Shown here one piece after another: positions 16,601 to 25,313 of a DNA stretch of 40,987 bases. This DNA comes from Streptomyces graminilatus (GTDB lineage Bacteria; Actinomycetota; Actinomycetes; Streptomycetales; Streptomycetaceae). Location: assembly GCF_001418565.1 (NCBI RefSeq), contig NZ_LIQQ01000281.1, positions 148 to 41,134 of the forward strand, written 5' to 3'. How positions within the stretch are numbered: position 1 is the first letter of the stretch; every line of letters begins with the position of its first letter. Below the pieces are notes generated by a model. That model saw nothing but the letters and a program-made list of their open reading frames with translations, was not told where the DNA came from and did no database searches. The position numbers and the translations under genes were made by a program.

Positions 16601-17812
16601 ATGGCTGTCATGAAATGGTCGGAGTACACCACCGCCCAAAGACTCAAAGCGCTCCGCAACGGCATGACGCAGGAGAAGTTGGCCGAGATCGCTGACGTAT
16701 CCGTCGGCGTAATTCGAAAGCTGGAGCGCGGCGGCACGGCTTCCCTGCCCTCCTTGCTGTCCATCGCTTCGGCCCTCGGTACCGACATCGCCGTCCTCTT
16801 CGGGCAGCAGGAGCCCCGTCGCTCGATGGACCGTGACGAACGGGCGGCCCTGCGCACCTTGTCCGCCGCGACCCATGACGCCGCCATCGGCTTCTCCTCC
16901 GACGTGGAGCCGGGAACGGTCGACGAACTCCGGGCCGTCGTCCAGCATGCCGACGCGGCCTACTGGCAGGGGCGATACACAGAGTTGGGGGCTTTGCTCG
17001 GCGCCCTGTTACCCGAGGCCCGCGCGCGGTACGACGCCTCGAACACGCACGAGAGGGCAGCCGCGGCCGGCGTTCTGGCCGACACCTTCCAGACTGCCGG
17101 AATGGCCGCGAACGTCTGGGGATCACGAGATCTCGCCTACGCGGCGCTCACCTACGGCCGCCAGATCGCCGTACAGGCAGGTGACGATCTGCGCGACGCT
17201 CATCTTGCCGCCACCATCTCGTGGGTCAACCTTCGCGATGGGCGGACGGCGCAAGGCTTCTCGCTGGCCGCTGCCCAGGCTGACCGGATCGAGCCGAAGA
17301 TGTCGGAGCACGACCCGGATCGGCTCTCGGTGTACGGGCAGCTCGTCACCAATGCGGCCGTGGCCGCTTCCCGTGGCGGTTCCTCTCCGGAGACGGCCCG
17401 CGAGTACCTGTCCCAGGCCCATGCCGTCGGCGCCCGCCTCGGTACCGAGCACGCTCGTGGGGAACATGCCCAGCCCTACGGGCCGCTGTACGCCGCCACG
17501 CAGGCCATGAGTATCGCCGTCGCCCTCGGCGATATCCCAGGAGCCCTGCGGCTGATGGACACAATCAGGCTGGACGACACCGTCCCCCTGGCCACGCGAG
17601 CCCGCTACGGCCTCGACGTCGCCCTGACCCATGTGGAATGCCAGCGGTGGGAACGGGCCGCCGACACTCTCGAAGCGGTCTGCGCCATGGCACCCGGATG
17701 GGTGCAGCATCAGATGCTGCCCGGAGTGATCATCTCCCGCCTCGCCGGTCTCCCGGTCAGTCGCCTGCGCGGACTGGCCCACGCAGCAGGAGTGCCCCTG
17801 GGCGTCCGCTGA
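16601..17812 (+). CDS. XRE regulator with TPR-like C-terminal domain
   Basis: About 403 aa. The N-terminal HTH (about 10-65) reads 'LKALRNGMTQEKLAEIADVS' then 'GVIRKLERGGTASLPSLLSI'. The remainder is alpha-helical with TPR-like spacing ('ARYGLDVALTHVECQRWERA'), as in large actinomycete XRE proteins that sense peptides or small ligands. AGGAGG lies only 2 bases before ATG 16601 and 11 before the in-frame ATG 16610, so either may be used. It heads the block leading to the glycosyltransferase operon and is the best candidate regulator of it. Control of the cluster is inferred from position. Confidence 0.88.
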   Translation: MAVMKWSEYTTAQRLKALRNGMTQEKLAEIADVSVGVIRKLERGGTASLPSLLSIASALGTDIAVLFGQQEPRRSMDRDERAALRTLSAATHDAAIGFSSDVEPGTVDELRAVVQHADAAYWQGRYTELGALLGALLPEARARYDASNTHERAAAAGVLADTFQTAGMAANVWGSRDLAYAALTYGRQIAVQAGDDLRDAHLAATISWVNLRDGRTAQGFSLAAAQADRIEPKMSEHDPDRLSVYGQLVTNAAVAASRGGSSPETAREYLSQAHAVGARLGTEHARGEHAQPYGPLYAATQAMSIAVALGDIPGALRLMDTIRLDDTVPLATRARYGLDVALTHVECQRWERAADTLEAVCAMAPGWVQHQMLPGVIISRLAGLPVSRLRGLAHAAGVPLGVR

Positions 17813-17994
17813 CTGCCACGACCCGTGGCAGCCTGACGACGAGCCGGTGCGGTACCTGCCACGCTCCATGACGCCACACCCCACCACCAACTGCCGGAAC
17901 CCGCACGCGGCATGGCGGTACCGGCTCTGCGAACCTCTTCCGCAGCCACGGGACGTGCCTGTTCCGCGCACACCTCCGGCAGCACGCTGGGGAC

Positions 17995-18438
17995 ATGCCG
18001 AACTCCCTACTCGGCGGCCTCGGACACGTCCCGGTCGCCGTCTACTCCTGTGCCGCGACAGCGGCTCTCGTACGTGAGGCCGAGCGCTGTACGCGCCAAT
18101 ACGCCGACGCCCGGCATTGGCACGTGGCCGGCGCGTGGTTCGACACCGACCCGACCGTGCCCTTGGAGACCCGGCCCGGCTGGTCGGCCATGGCAGGCGC
18201 TCTGTCGTCCGGTCTGATCCGTGGCATCGTCGTCGTAGCCGCCTCCCATGTAGTTCTCGACGCAGCGCAGTTCGCTGCCCTGGGTGTCCTGATCCGCGAC
18301 CGAGGCGGCTTCCTCGCGGAAGCGACGCCCGGGCCACCGCGCCGCACTCCCGGCCAGCAGGTTCGCCGTCGAGCGCTCCTCGAAGGAGCAGCTGGATGGT
18401 TTCCGTACGGGCACCTCGCCCCTGAGGCGTCGTGGTGA
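17995..18438 (+). CDS. Resolvase-like small protein, probably non-catalytic
   Basis: The 147-aa protein resembles the N-terminal domain of serine recombinases: 'VPVAVYSCAATAALVREAER', then 'ARHWHVAGAWFDTD', 'RPGWSAMAGALSSGLIRGIV' and 'GVLIRDRGGFLAE'. The catalytic serine of the Y-x-R-V-S motif cannot be placed; the aligned position appears to be alanine. No DNA-binding C-terminal domain follows. It is therefore more likely a regulatory or structural derivative than an active recombinase. Its stop overlaps the next gene. I know similar small proteins near Streptomyces XRE genes only as hypothetical. Confidence 0.6.
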   Translation: MPNSLLGGLGHVPVAVYSCAATAALVREAERCTRQYADARHWHVAGAWFDTDPTVPLETRPGWSAMAGALSSGLIRGIVVVAASHVVLDAAQFAALGVLIRDRGGFLAEATPGPPRRTPGQQVRRRALLEGAAGWFPYGHLAPEASW

Positions 18439-18644
18439 GCCGGGCGCGGGCCGAAGTCGGCGACGTCGTCCAGGACGCCGCGGGCCAGCAGGCGATCGTG
18501 ACCGACATCAGACGCAGCGGGACCTGGGTCCTGCGACCTCGGTGGGGTCCCATGACAGCTCAGTGGGAGACCGTCGAGCCCGACTCGCTCACCGTCGTGG
18601 AAACCCGCGCTTCCCGCTTCAGCAGCGGACAGGACGCCTGGTGA
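18432..18644 (+). CDS. Hypothetical protein (70 aa)
   Basis: Start GTG 18432 overlaps the preceding stop by 7 bases, so it is coupled to the resolvase-like gene. The sequence 'EVGDVVQDAAGQQAIVTDIR' followed by 'GTWVLRPRWGPMTAQWETVE' looks like a small beta-barrel (SH3-like) fold. There is no membrane segment. No function is assigned. Confidence 0.65.
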   Translation: MVSRARAEVGDVVQDAAGQQAIVTDIRRSGTWVLRPRWGPMTAQWETVEPDSLTVVETRASRFSSGQDAW

Positions 18645-18801
18645 GGGGCCGCCGCAGCGTCCGCGCCGGGCGCGTTGAACGGTGCGTCCGGGTGCGCCTC
18701 GGCAGGCGGCTCGTCGGCCAGGTGGCGACGGCATCCGCCCGCCACCACCCGACGCATGTCACCGCCTACGGCTCCGTCGCTGCCCGGAAGGGGGCTCCAA
18801 C

Positions 18802-19689
18802 ATGTACGCGTTCGGCCTGTGCATCGACCAGAACTACCTCTCGCCCGGTCTCGTGACGATCGCTGGTCTGGCGGACGGTCTCGCCCCCAGCGCACGTCGA
18901 AGCGCGGCCCTGCGCATTCTCACCCTCGACCTTGCTCCCGCGCACATGGTCCTGCTCGCCGACCTTGCCAAGCGCGTCGGCTTCGGACACTTCGACGTCG
19001 CTCGTCGCTCACCGCTGCGCGCCTCGCGGATGGCCGACGCCTCGTACATCTCCCTCACGACGTACCTGCGGTTCGAGTTCACGCCCGCGTTCGTCCGCCG
19101 CCCCTACCTGGTCTACGTGGACGCCGACACGCTCGTGCGCGGAGATCTGACCGTTCCCCTCCACGACCTCCTCCCGGGGGAAGTCGGCGCTGTGCGCGAC
19201 GAGTTCAACCCGGTGGTCGGCGCATCCCCCGCGCTTCCCGGCGCGGCGGAGCGATGGCCTCACCTCAAAGGCCGCCCCTACTACAACGCCGGTCTGCTGT
19301 GGACCCGCACCTCCGAGCTTTCCGGTATCAGGGCGGGCGTCCAACGTGTCCTGTCCCAGCAGCGCAGGCACATCCTGCACAACGACCAGGACGCGCTGAA
19401 CCTGTGGCTTCTGCACCACGGGAGAGTGCGCGAGGTCGACCCGGAGTTCAACCGATTCGAAGTCGGCCGGTACCTCGAACGCGGAAACTGGGTCCGCCGC
19501 GTCGTCGCCCGGCCTCTACGCTCCGATCCGAACGCCGCGGTGGTCCACTTCGTCGGCCCTGAGAAGCCGTGGCAGGCGGCATGTCCCCCGACGGAGGACG
19601 TCCGCGAGTACCGGGCACTCCTGCGGTGCACGATGCGGCACGTCCGCGCGCTGGGCGCGGCCCATCCCGAGCCGGCGGGGATGCGATGA
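18802..19689 (+). CDS. Family 8-like glycosyltransferase
   Basis: The 295-aa protein starts at ATG 18802 with GGAAGGGGG eight bases upstream. The GT-A fold is indicated by the DxD metal/nucleotide-sugar motif in 'LVYVDADTLVRGDL' (D107, D109), preceded by 'SYISLTTYLRFEFTPAF'. 'YYNAGLLWTRTSEL' and 'HNDQDALNLWL' are the acceptor-side motifs typical of GT8 (LgtC/glycogenin-like) enzymes, and 'VVHFVGPEKPWQ' matches the C-terminal HF.G..KPW motif. It would transfer a hexose from UDP-sugar with retention. It is the first gene of a coupled run, its stop overlapping the next ATG by four bases. Confidence 0.9.
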   Translation: MYAFGLCIDQNYLSPGLVTIAGLADGLAPSARRSAALRILTLDLAPAHMVLLADLAKRVGFGHFDVARRSPLRASRMADASYISLTTYLRFEFTPAFVRRPYLVYVDADTLVRGDLTVPLHDLLPGEVGAVRDEFNPVVGASPALPGAAERWPHLKGRPYYNAGLLWTRTSELSGIRAGVQRVLSQQRRHILHNDQDALNLWLLHHGRVREVDPEFNRFEVGRYLERGNWVRRVVARPLRSDPNAAVVHFVGPEKPWQAACPPTEDVREYRALLRCTMRHVRALGAAHPEPAGMR

Positions 19690-20567
19690 CCAGGCCACCG
19701 ACGATGGTCTCCCGGGCCTGCGCCACCCTCCTCGGGACGCCCGCCCGATCTGCGGACCGACTGAAGGCCAGCTCCCGCATCGCCGTCTACCGCACCGCCC
19801 TGCATGACGGCCGGCACGTGATCGTGAAGCTGTACGCGCCCACGGCCCGCCGCAACGCGTTCACCGAGGCGAGGGCGATCAGGGCCGCCGCGACAGCGGT
19901 ACCCGTTCCCGATGTCCTCGGCCGCGGCACCATGTCCGACGAGGGGGCGACGGCGCTCATCATGGCGGACCTGGGGACGCTCACCCTCGGCGCGGCCGTC
20001 CAGGCAGGCCACATTCCACGCGCCCGGGCGCTGAGGGATCTCGGCGGTCTTCTCGCCCGGCTTCACCGAGCACCCGTCGCGCCGTCGATCCCCCGGCGAC
20101 CGTTCTTCGACACCGTTGCGTCGCTGACCCACCACTGCCCGCCCGACCTGCTGGGCGAGATCGCCCCCGCCCTTGCTGTCCTCGCCGACGCCCCGGACTC
20201 GGCGCCGACCGTGTGGTGCCACGGCGACCTTCACTTCGACAACGTCGTCCTCGCAGGGTCGGCACGCACCCCCCACCTGGTCGACTTCACCGACGCTGCC
20301 CCCGGACGCCGGGAATCGGATCTCGCCCACGCCGTCGTCATGACGGCCGCCCACTCGCCCTGGGACCGAAGCGCGCTCACCGGGGCCTACTCCCTTGCCT
20401 GGAACGACACCCGCCTCGCGGCCTGGGTCGTCATCCACACGGTCAGCTCTCTGATTCACGCCGCCCCCGGCACAGACCACGCCCTGTGGTCGAGCCGTCT
20501 GGCCGACCTCGGTCGCCAGACGCCCCACCTCTTCCGACCCGTACCGAAGAAGGGAACCCTCCGATGA
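19686..20567 (+). CDS. APH-fold sugar kinase/phosphotransferase
   Basis: The 293-aa protein has an APH/choline-kinase fold: ATP lysine K48 in 'HVIVKLY', catalytic loop 'WCHGDLHFDN' (HGDxxxxN at 179-186) and metal-binding D200 in 'HLVDFTDA'. It starts at ATG 19686 inside the stop of the GT8 gene (ATGA). Within a glycosyltransferase run the substrate is more likely a sugar or cyclitol hydroxyl than an antibiotic, although self-resistance by phosphorylating an aminoglycoside-like product is an alternative. Confidence 0.88.
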   Translation: MTRPPTMVSRACATLLGTPARSADRLKASSRIAVYRTALHDGRHVIVKLYAPTARRNAFTEARAIRAAATAVPVPDVLGRGTMSDEGATALIMADLGTLTLGAAVQAGHIPRARALRDLGGLLARLHRAPVAPSIPRRPFFDTVASLTHHCPPDLLGEIAPALAVLADAPDSAPTVWCHGDLHFDNVVLAGSARTPHLVDFTDAAPGRRESDLAHAVVMTAAHSPWDRSALTGAYSLAWNDTRLAAWVVIHTVSSLIHAAPGTDHALWSSRLADLGRQTPHLFRPVPKKGTLR

Positions 20568-21295
20568 CCCACCCTGGACTCACGGTTGTCATCCCCGCCC
20601 ACAACGAAGCGGCCTACCTGCCGCGCTACCTCCCCACGGTCCTGGCCTCCCTCGCACAGTGGCAGGACACAAGCGGGGAGCAGGGCGAAGTGGTTGTGGT
20701 CGACAACGCCTCCACCGACGCGACGGCCGACATGGCCGCGTCTTTCGGCGTCCGTGTGATCAGCGAGACCGTCCGCAACATCGGCCGGGTCCGCAACAGA
20801 GGCGCTGCTGCCGCCCATGGATCGAGGCTCTTCTTCACGGACGCCGACGTCGCCCTGCCTGCGGAGGCGATCACCGCCGCGGCGGCCGTGATGGACTCGG
20901 GGGCCGTCGGCGGCGCCATCCCTCCGCTGTACACCCCCGAGCGCCTGGGCGCCCGCCTGCTGTGCGCGTACTGGGACCACTACCGCACCGCCCACGGAGG
21001 CGCGCAGGGCGTCGCCCAGTTCTCCACCGCCACGGCGTTCAAGGCGATCGGCGGCTACCGCGACGACCTGTACATGAGCGAGGACGTCGACTTCTTCGCC
21101 CGGCTGGCCGCCCACGGCGGTGCCACCGCCGCCCCGGTCGAGATTCTGGAAGAACTGCGCGTACGGCCGTCCACACGCCGCTATGACCAGTGGTCCAGTC
21201 TGCGCATGCTGTGGTGGCAGAACCCCGTCACCGCCCGCCTGCGGCTGAACTCCCCGCGCATGTGGCGCCACTGGTACGAGAGCACCGTCCGATGA
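20564..21295 (+). CDS. Family 2 glycosyltransferase
   Basis: The 243-aa protein has the GT2 layout: 'TVVIPAHNEAAYLPRYL' at the N-terminus, nucleotide-binding 'VVVDNASTDATADMA', the DxD motif in 'LFFTDADVALP', and the acceptor/catalytic ED motif in 'DDLYMSEDVDFFARL'. There are no transmembrane segments, so it is cytoplasmic or peripheral. The ATG overlaps the previous stop (ATGA). It would transfer a sugar from an NDP donor with inversion. The acceptor is unknown; with the neighbouring GT8 and GT4 it implies a product with at least three sugar-transfer steps. Confidence 0.92.
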   Translation: MTHPGLTVVIPAHNEAAYLPRYLPTVLASLAQWQDTSGEQGEVVVVDNASTDATADMAASFGVRVISETVRNIGRVRNRGAAAAHGSRLFFTDADVALPAEAITAAAAVMDSGAVGGAIPPLYTPERLGARLLCAYWDHYRTAHGGAQGVAQFSTATAFKAIGGYRDDLYMSEDVDFFARLAAHGGATAAPVEILEELRVRPSTRRYDQWSSLRMLWWQNPVTARLRLNSPRMWRHWYESTVR

Positions 21296-22191
21296 GCCAC
21301 CAGGCCGCCACGCCAGTGGATCTGCCCGTACCGGACGCCGAGGGTATTTACACGTTCCCCGACGACCTCGTCCGCGCACACCAACAGTGGACCGATCAGC
21401 TTGGCGAACGGCACCGTGCGGACGACGACCGAGTCATCGAGCTGAAGGCACCCCACAGCCGGCATTCGTACTACATCGAGGCGCGTCGCCCGGAGGGCCG
21501 GCCCGTCCTCGTCATCGAACCGCACCACGACGACTTCGCCCTGTCGGCCTCCGGAACCTTTCTGGCCCACCCTCGCCCGCTCACCGTGGTTACGGTGTTC
21601 ACCCGGTCGCGCAGTGTCCACCCAGCGCTGGAGGGCACCTACTCCACCGAGGCGGCGGTATCCGCCCTGCGCGGCCAGGAAGGCGCTGCCGCACTCACCC
21701 CGTTCTCCGCCGCCAGGCTCCTCCTCGACCACAAGGACGCCGACCCGCCCTACCGGCCCTATGACAAGCGCCAGTTGGAGCGCATCACGGATGAACTCCG
21801 CGAGATCATCGCCCAGCACCCCGGCACCGAACTCCTGGCCCCCGCCGCCGTCACGCGCCACCCCGACCACCTGCTCGTACACGAAGCCGCGGTCCGTCTC
21901 GGATGCCGGTGGTTCTGGGAGGACCTCGCTTTCTGGTCCACGTACGCGCTCACCAGCTGTGACCAGCACCTCTTCCGCACGCGATCAGACCGCCCGGCTC
22001 TCAGCCCGTCACTGGTCGACATCACCGACGTCATCCTCGACAAGGTCACGGTTCTCCGCATGCACGGCTCGCAGATGCACCCGGCCCGGAAGGCGTACCG
22101 ACCGTTCCGCCATGCGTGGACCACTGCCGCTGATCTCCTGGCCGGCACCGGGACCTACGCCGAGCGCTTCTACCGGACGGAGTCCCTGTGA
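21292..22191 (+). CDS. PIG-L/LmbE family deacetylase
   Basis: The 299-aa protein contains the zinc site of PIG-L enzymes as 'EPHHDDFALSASG' (76-88; the family consensus is HPDDE, and here the final acid is F) and the third ligand region 'TRHPDHLLVHEAA'. H78, D80 and D81 and the later HPDH histidine are present, so catalysis is plausible. These enzymes remove N-acetyl groups from GlcNAc-containing intermediates, as MshB does in mycothiol synthesis. The ATG overlaps the GT2 stop. Its presence implies that one sugar is N-acylated when transferred and later exposed as an amine. Confidence 0.9.
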   Translation: MSHQAATPVDLPVPDAEGIYTFPDDLVRAHQQWTDQLGERHRADDDRVIELKAPHSRHSYYIEARRPEGRPVLVIEPHHDDFALSASGTFLAHPRPLTVVTVFTRSRSVHPALEGTYSTEAAVSALRGQEGAAALTPFSAARLLLDHKDADPPYRPYDKRQLERITDELREIIAQHPGTELLAPAAVTRHPDHLLVHEAAVRLGCRWFWEDLAFWSTYALTSCDQHLFRTRSDRPALSPSLVDITDVILDKVTVLRMHGSQMHPARKAYRPFRHAWTTAADLLAGTGTYAERFYRTESL

Positions 22192-22802
22192 AGGTCATCG
22201 CCCTCGAAGGGCCCTCCTACGCCGGAAAGTCCACCGCCATCGCTCACCTGCGCCAACAGGGCATCGAGGACCGTGCGTTCGTCTCGGACTGCTACGTCGA
22301 CCACATCACCCCCGGCCAGGACATTCCTCCGGTCCGTACGGCGTCCGCAGCCGCACAACTCGCCGCGTTCGAGACGTTCATGTCCATCGAGGGCGTCCGC
22401 GTCCGCCGAGCACTGGCCAGCGCCAAGCCCGTGGTGCTCCTCGATCGTTCCGTAGACACCCTGCTCACCCATGCCCACGCCCTCGACGCACTCTTCGGCT
22501 TCGACGTCCACCACCAGTTGCGCGACCGGCTCCAACAGCTTCCATTCCTCCGCCCCGATCACACCCTCTACCTCGACGTGCCTGCCGAATTACTGAGCCT
22601 GCGCCGCAAGGCCGCCGGGCACACGGCGGCGGAATCCGACTACTTCCTCCACGAGCCCGGGTTCCTCGACCAGACCCGCGACTACTTCGTCTCCGAGACC
22701 CACCAACTGGTCTCCCGCAAGGTGACCGTGCTCGCCGCCGACGCCACGCCGCCCGAGGTCGCACACCGGGTGGAAGCCCTCATCACGTCGTGGAAGCGGT
22801 GA
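22188..22802 (+). CDS. P-loop nucleotide/small-molecule kinase
   Basis: The 204-aa protein begins 'MKVIALEGPSYAGKST', a Walker A (8-16) of the thymidylate-kinase-like family, and carries the DR motif in 'VVLLDRSVDTLL' and a Walker-B-like strand 'HTLYLDVPAE'. A lid-like basic stretch ('SLRRKAAGHTAAES') follows. GTG 22188 overlaps the preceding stop. A housekeeping dTMP kinase is unlikely in this cargo context. A kinase for a nucleotide or a pathway intermediate is inferred. Confidence 0.8.
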   Translation: MKVIALEGPSYAGKSTAIAHLRQQGIEDRAFVSDCYVDHITPGQDIPPVRTASAAAQLAAFETFMSIEGVRVRRALASAKPVVLLDRSVDTLLTHAHALDALFGFDVHHQLRDRLQQLPFLRPDHTLYLDVPAELLSLRRKAAGHTAAESDYFLHEPGFLDQTRDYFVSETHQLVSRKVTVLAADATPPEVAHRVEALITSWKR

Positions 22803-22809
22803 TCGACCG

Positions 22810-23874
22810 ATGCCCACCGTCCTCTTCGCCTGGCGGCGCACACCGCCCCCGCTCCTCATCGGCGGGGCCGAGGTCACCCAGCAGCTCCTCGCCGAGGAGC
22901 TGGCCAGATCCGGCTGGCGGACCATCTACCTCGGCTCCCACCAGGCACCCTGGGACCAGACCACGCAGTTGCCTCAAATCCGCGCCTTCCTCGACTCCCA
23001 CGGCTCCCTGTACGAGGAGACACGGAGCGTCCTGCGCTACCAGTGGAACGGTGTGGACTGCATCGCCGCACCACAGGACCGGATCACGTTCGCCCTGCGC
23101 AACCTGCTCGCTCAGGCCCGGCCCGACATCGTGATCACCTCGCAGGAGGGCGCGGACGACATCGCCGAACAGGCCAGGCCAACCACGCTCGTCGCCGGCA
23201 TCCTGCACTCGGTGTCGAAGACGGGCCTCGGAGTCCTGGCTGGCCGCCCACAGTACGGACTCGCCGTCTCGGAGTTCGTCCGCCGCCGAGCTCCGGAGCT
23301 CGGCGGCGGACGCCTCAGTGTCGTCTACCCGCCCTTCACACCCCTCCGGCACGCCCCACTGGCCCCACGAAGCACGTCCGTACTGATGGTCAACCCGATT
23401 CCCGCGAAGGGTTCCGGCCTACTCCACCAGCTCATCCGTGACATGCCCGAGCAACACTTCACCCTGATCGAAGGGTGGTGGAACACCGCCGATCAATTCG
23501 TTGAGTACCCCAACGTCACTTACGTCCCACGGGTCTACGACATGGACCCGCTCTACCGCACGCACCGCCTTCTGCTGGTGCCGTCCACGGTGGAGGACGC
23601 GTTCCCACGTGTGATCATCGAGGCTGCCCTGCACGGGACACCGACCATCGGTTCCGACCGGGGCGGCATTCCGGAGGCTGTCGGAGCCAGCGGGATCGTC
23701 ATGCCGCGCAGTGCCGGACCGCAGGACTGGGCGAGTGCCATCCGCCCCGCCCGTCACGGGGCTCTCGGGGAGGCGGCCCAGCAGCACGCGGCCCAGTTCG
23801 TGCAGCCGCGCCTGCCCGACCTCGAAGCCCTGGGCATCTGCCCCTCGGGGCTTTCCCGGTCTACCCCTCGGTGA
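22810..23874 (+). CDS. GT-B (family 4-like) glycosyltransferase
   Basis: The 354-aa protein has a Rossmann N-terminal half ('LIGGAEVTQQLLAEELARSG', the GGAE motif of GT4 enzymes) and a C-terminal donor domain with 'SVLMVNPIPAKGSGLLHQLI' and 'TVEDAFPRVIIEAALHGTP' (the E..E region binding the nucleotide sugar), then 'SDRGGIPEAVG'. This order matches MshA-like retaining transferases. It starts 7 bases after the kinase stop and ends convergently, overlapping the phosphotransferase gene by 14 bases. A copy of this 3' junction is found at 38755. Last gene of the coupled run. Confidence 0.9.
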   Translation: MPTVLFAWRRTPPPLLIGGAEVTQQLLAEELARSGWRTIYLGSHQAPWDQTTQLPQIRAFLDSHGSLYEETRSVLRYQWNGVDCIAAPQDRITFALRNLLAQARPDIVITSQEGADDIAEQARPTTLVAGILHSVSKTGLGVLAGRPQYGLAVSEFVRRRAPELGGGRLSVVYPPFTPLRHAPLAPRSTSVLMVNPIPAKGSGLLHQLIRDMPEQHFTLIEGWWNTADQFVEYPNVTYVPRVYDMDPLYRTHRLLLVPSTVEDAFPRVIIEAALHGTPTIGSDRGGIPEAVGASGIVMPRSAGPQDWASAIRPARHGALGEAAQQHAAQFVQPRLPDLEALGICPSGLSRSTPR

Positions 23875-24904
23875 AGGCGTCCTCGACCTGGCCGAGCCGG
23901 TCGGTCCACCAGTGCAGCAGTGCCTCGTCCGCGATGAACAGCTCCTGGAAGGAGTGATCACCGCGGTCGTAGTGGAACTCCAGCTGCCAGTAGTCCGTCA
24001 TCCGCTTCCACCACAGCCGACGCACACCATCCGCCAGGGCCTCCACCTCCAGAGGTACCACGGACCGGTAACCACGGACGAACGCCGACACATGTGCGAG
24101 GTCGAGCACCCCATCCACCCCGAACTGCACCTGGGCCGTCCGCACGACCTCCTCCGCGTAGGGCCGGACACCGACCCGATCCCAGTCGAGGACGGCGATC
24201 AACTCCCCGCCCTCCCACAGCAGATTCCGGTACTGGACATCACCATGTGTCCACCCGTGCCCGCCCGCGGGGACTGTGTCCTTCGGCCGACGGTCCGCAT
24301 GTTTGACGATCAGTTCACGCCGCTGCTCCAGGGCAGCCGTGACCGCGACATCGAAGGCACTACCGGCGCCTTTCTCCTGGACCGCTCCGGACAGCCGCTC
24401 CGATTTCTCAACCGCCCGTTCCGGGCTCGGAACGTCGGCGGTCATCTCCTCGGGCACCATGGGCAGCAGTCCCTGCGCGCAGGCCCGGCCGAGTCCTTCG
24501 TGCAGGCGGCCCAGGTGAACGCCCAGATCGGCAGCCTGGCCCGGCGTGAGGTCAACACCGCGGACGTGGGCGCCGTCCGCCCACGGAAACAGGCACCAGG
24601 CCCCGCCACCGACCTCGGCAACCAGAGAACCGGAAGCGGTAGCCACGGGGGCAGTGACGGGCAGCCCGTCAGCGGCCAGCGAAGCGAGCACCCCGAGGTT
24701 GCGCCCCAACCGATCGAGCGACACATCGGTCACCCGCTTCAGTGCGAACGCCCCGGCCGGAGTGTCCACTTTCCAGTTCGCGTTCATCAGCCCGTCGGCA
24801 AGATATCGGCGCTCGCGGACCTCGCCGAGCTCAAAAGCACTGGCCAGCTCGACGAGGAAGCTCTCCGGAATATCGGCCTTGCCTGCCGAGATCGCATCAG
24901 TCAC
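23861..24904 (-). CDS. APH-fold phosphotransferase (homoserine-kinase-II-like)
   Basis: The 347-aa protein has 'NANWKVDTPAGAFALKRVTD' with the ATP lysine, catalytic 'GWTHGDVQYRNLLW' (HGDxxxxN) and 'IAVLDWDRVGVRPYAEEVVR' with the metal-binding DxD. The overall layout is closer to ThrB2/HipA-like small-molecule kinases than to classical aminoglycoside enzymes. It faces the glycosyltransferase run and overlaps its last gene by 14 bases. It could phosphorylate a pathway intermediate or inactivate the final product for self-protection (both inferred). Confidence 0.88.
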   Translation of the reverse strand: MTDAISAGKADIPESFLVELASAFELGEVRERRYLADGLMNANWKVDTPAGAFALKRVTDVSLDRLGRNLGVLASLAADGLPVTAPVATASGSLVAEVGGGAWCLFPWADGAHVRGVDLTPGQAADLGVHLGRLHEGLGRACAQGLLPMVPEEMTADVPSPERAVEKSERLSGAVQEKGAGSAFDVAVTAALEQRRELIVKHADRRPKDTVPAGGHGWTHGDVQYRNLLWEGGELIAVLDWDRVGVRPYAEEVVRTAQVQFGVDGVLDLAHVSAFVRGYRSVVPLEVEALADGVRRLWWKRMTDYWQLEFHYDRGDHSFQELFIADEALLHWWTDRLGQVEDAFTEG

Positions 24905-25091
24905 ATGACGGACGATAGAGGCTGCTCAGGGAGGCTGTGTGCGTATCGCAGACCCGGAGGCTGAACGGATTGGGGCGGAGCCGCCAGGCAGTGGTCTGGC
25001 TCTCAGGCCCAGCGGCAGCGCGTTGTCAGTGGTGACGCCTGGACTGGAGTAGCGACGAGGAGTGTCGAGCCGGTCGAATCTGTGGACAACC

Positions 25092-25313
25092 ATGTAGCTC
25101 GCCGACCATTTCAACGAGTTCCTGCGCACCACGGTGGACCTGGGCCAGATCAAACTCGATCTTCTCGATACCAAGGTGGAGGCGATTTGCCGGACGCTTA
25201 AGGCGGACGAGGGGATCGGCTCGATGATCCTGGACAAGATTCACAGGGCTCGTGGGGGCATCGCACGATCACTGATAGGGCTCACCCTCCATCCCCGACA
25301 GGGGACGGGGTGA
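25092..25313 (+). pseudogene. Fossil N-terminus of a CD-NTase (CBASS-type nucleotidyltransferase)
   Basis: From codon 3 the frame reads 'LADHFNEFLRTTVDLGQIKL' and continues as a helical N-terminus to 'GIGSMILDKI'. One missing base then shifts the frame: reading one frame over gives 'PQGSWGHRTI', the GS motif of SMODS/CD-NTase nucleotidyltransferases. The codon after ATG 25092 is TAG. So the relic carries a premature stop, a frameshift and a 3' truncation, and its end overlaps the 3' end of the OLD-family gene. An active CD-NTase makes a cyclic nucleotide signal upon phage infection. No cGAS/DncV-type gene remains intact here. The family call rests on memory of the N-terminal pattern plus the GS motif. 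Confidence 0.6.
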
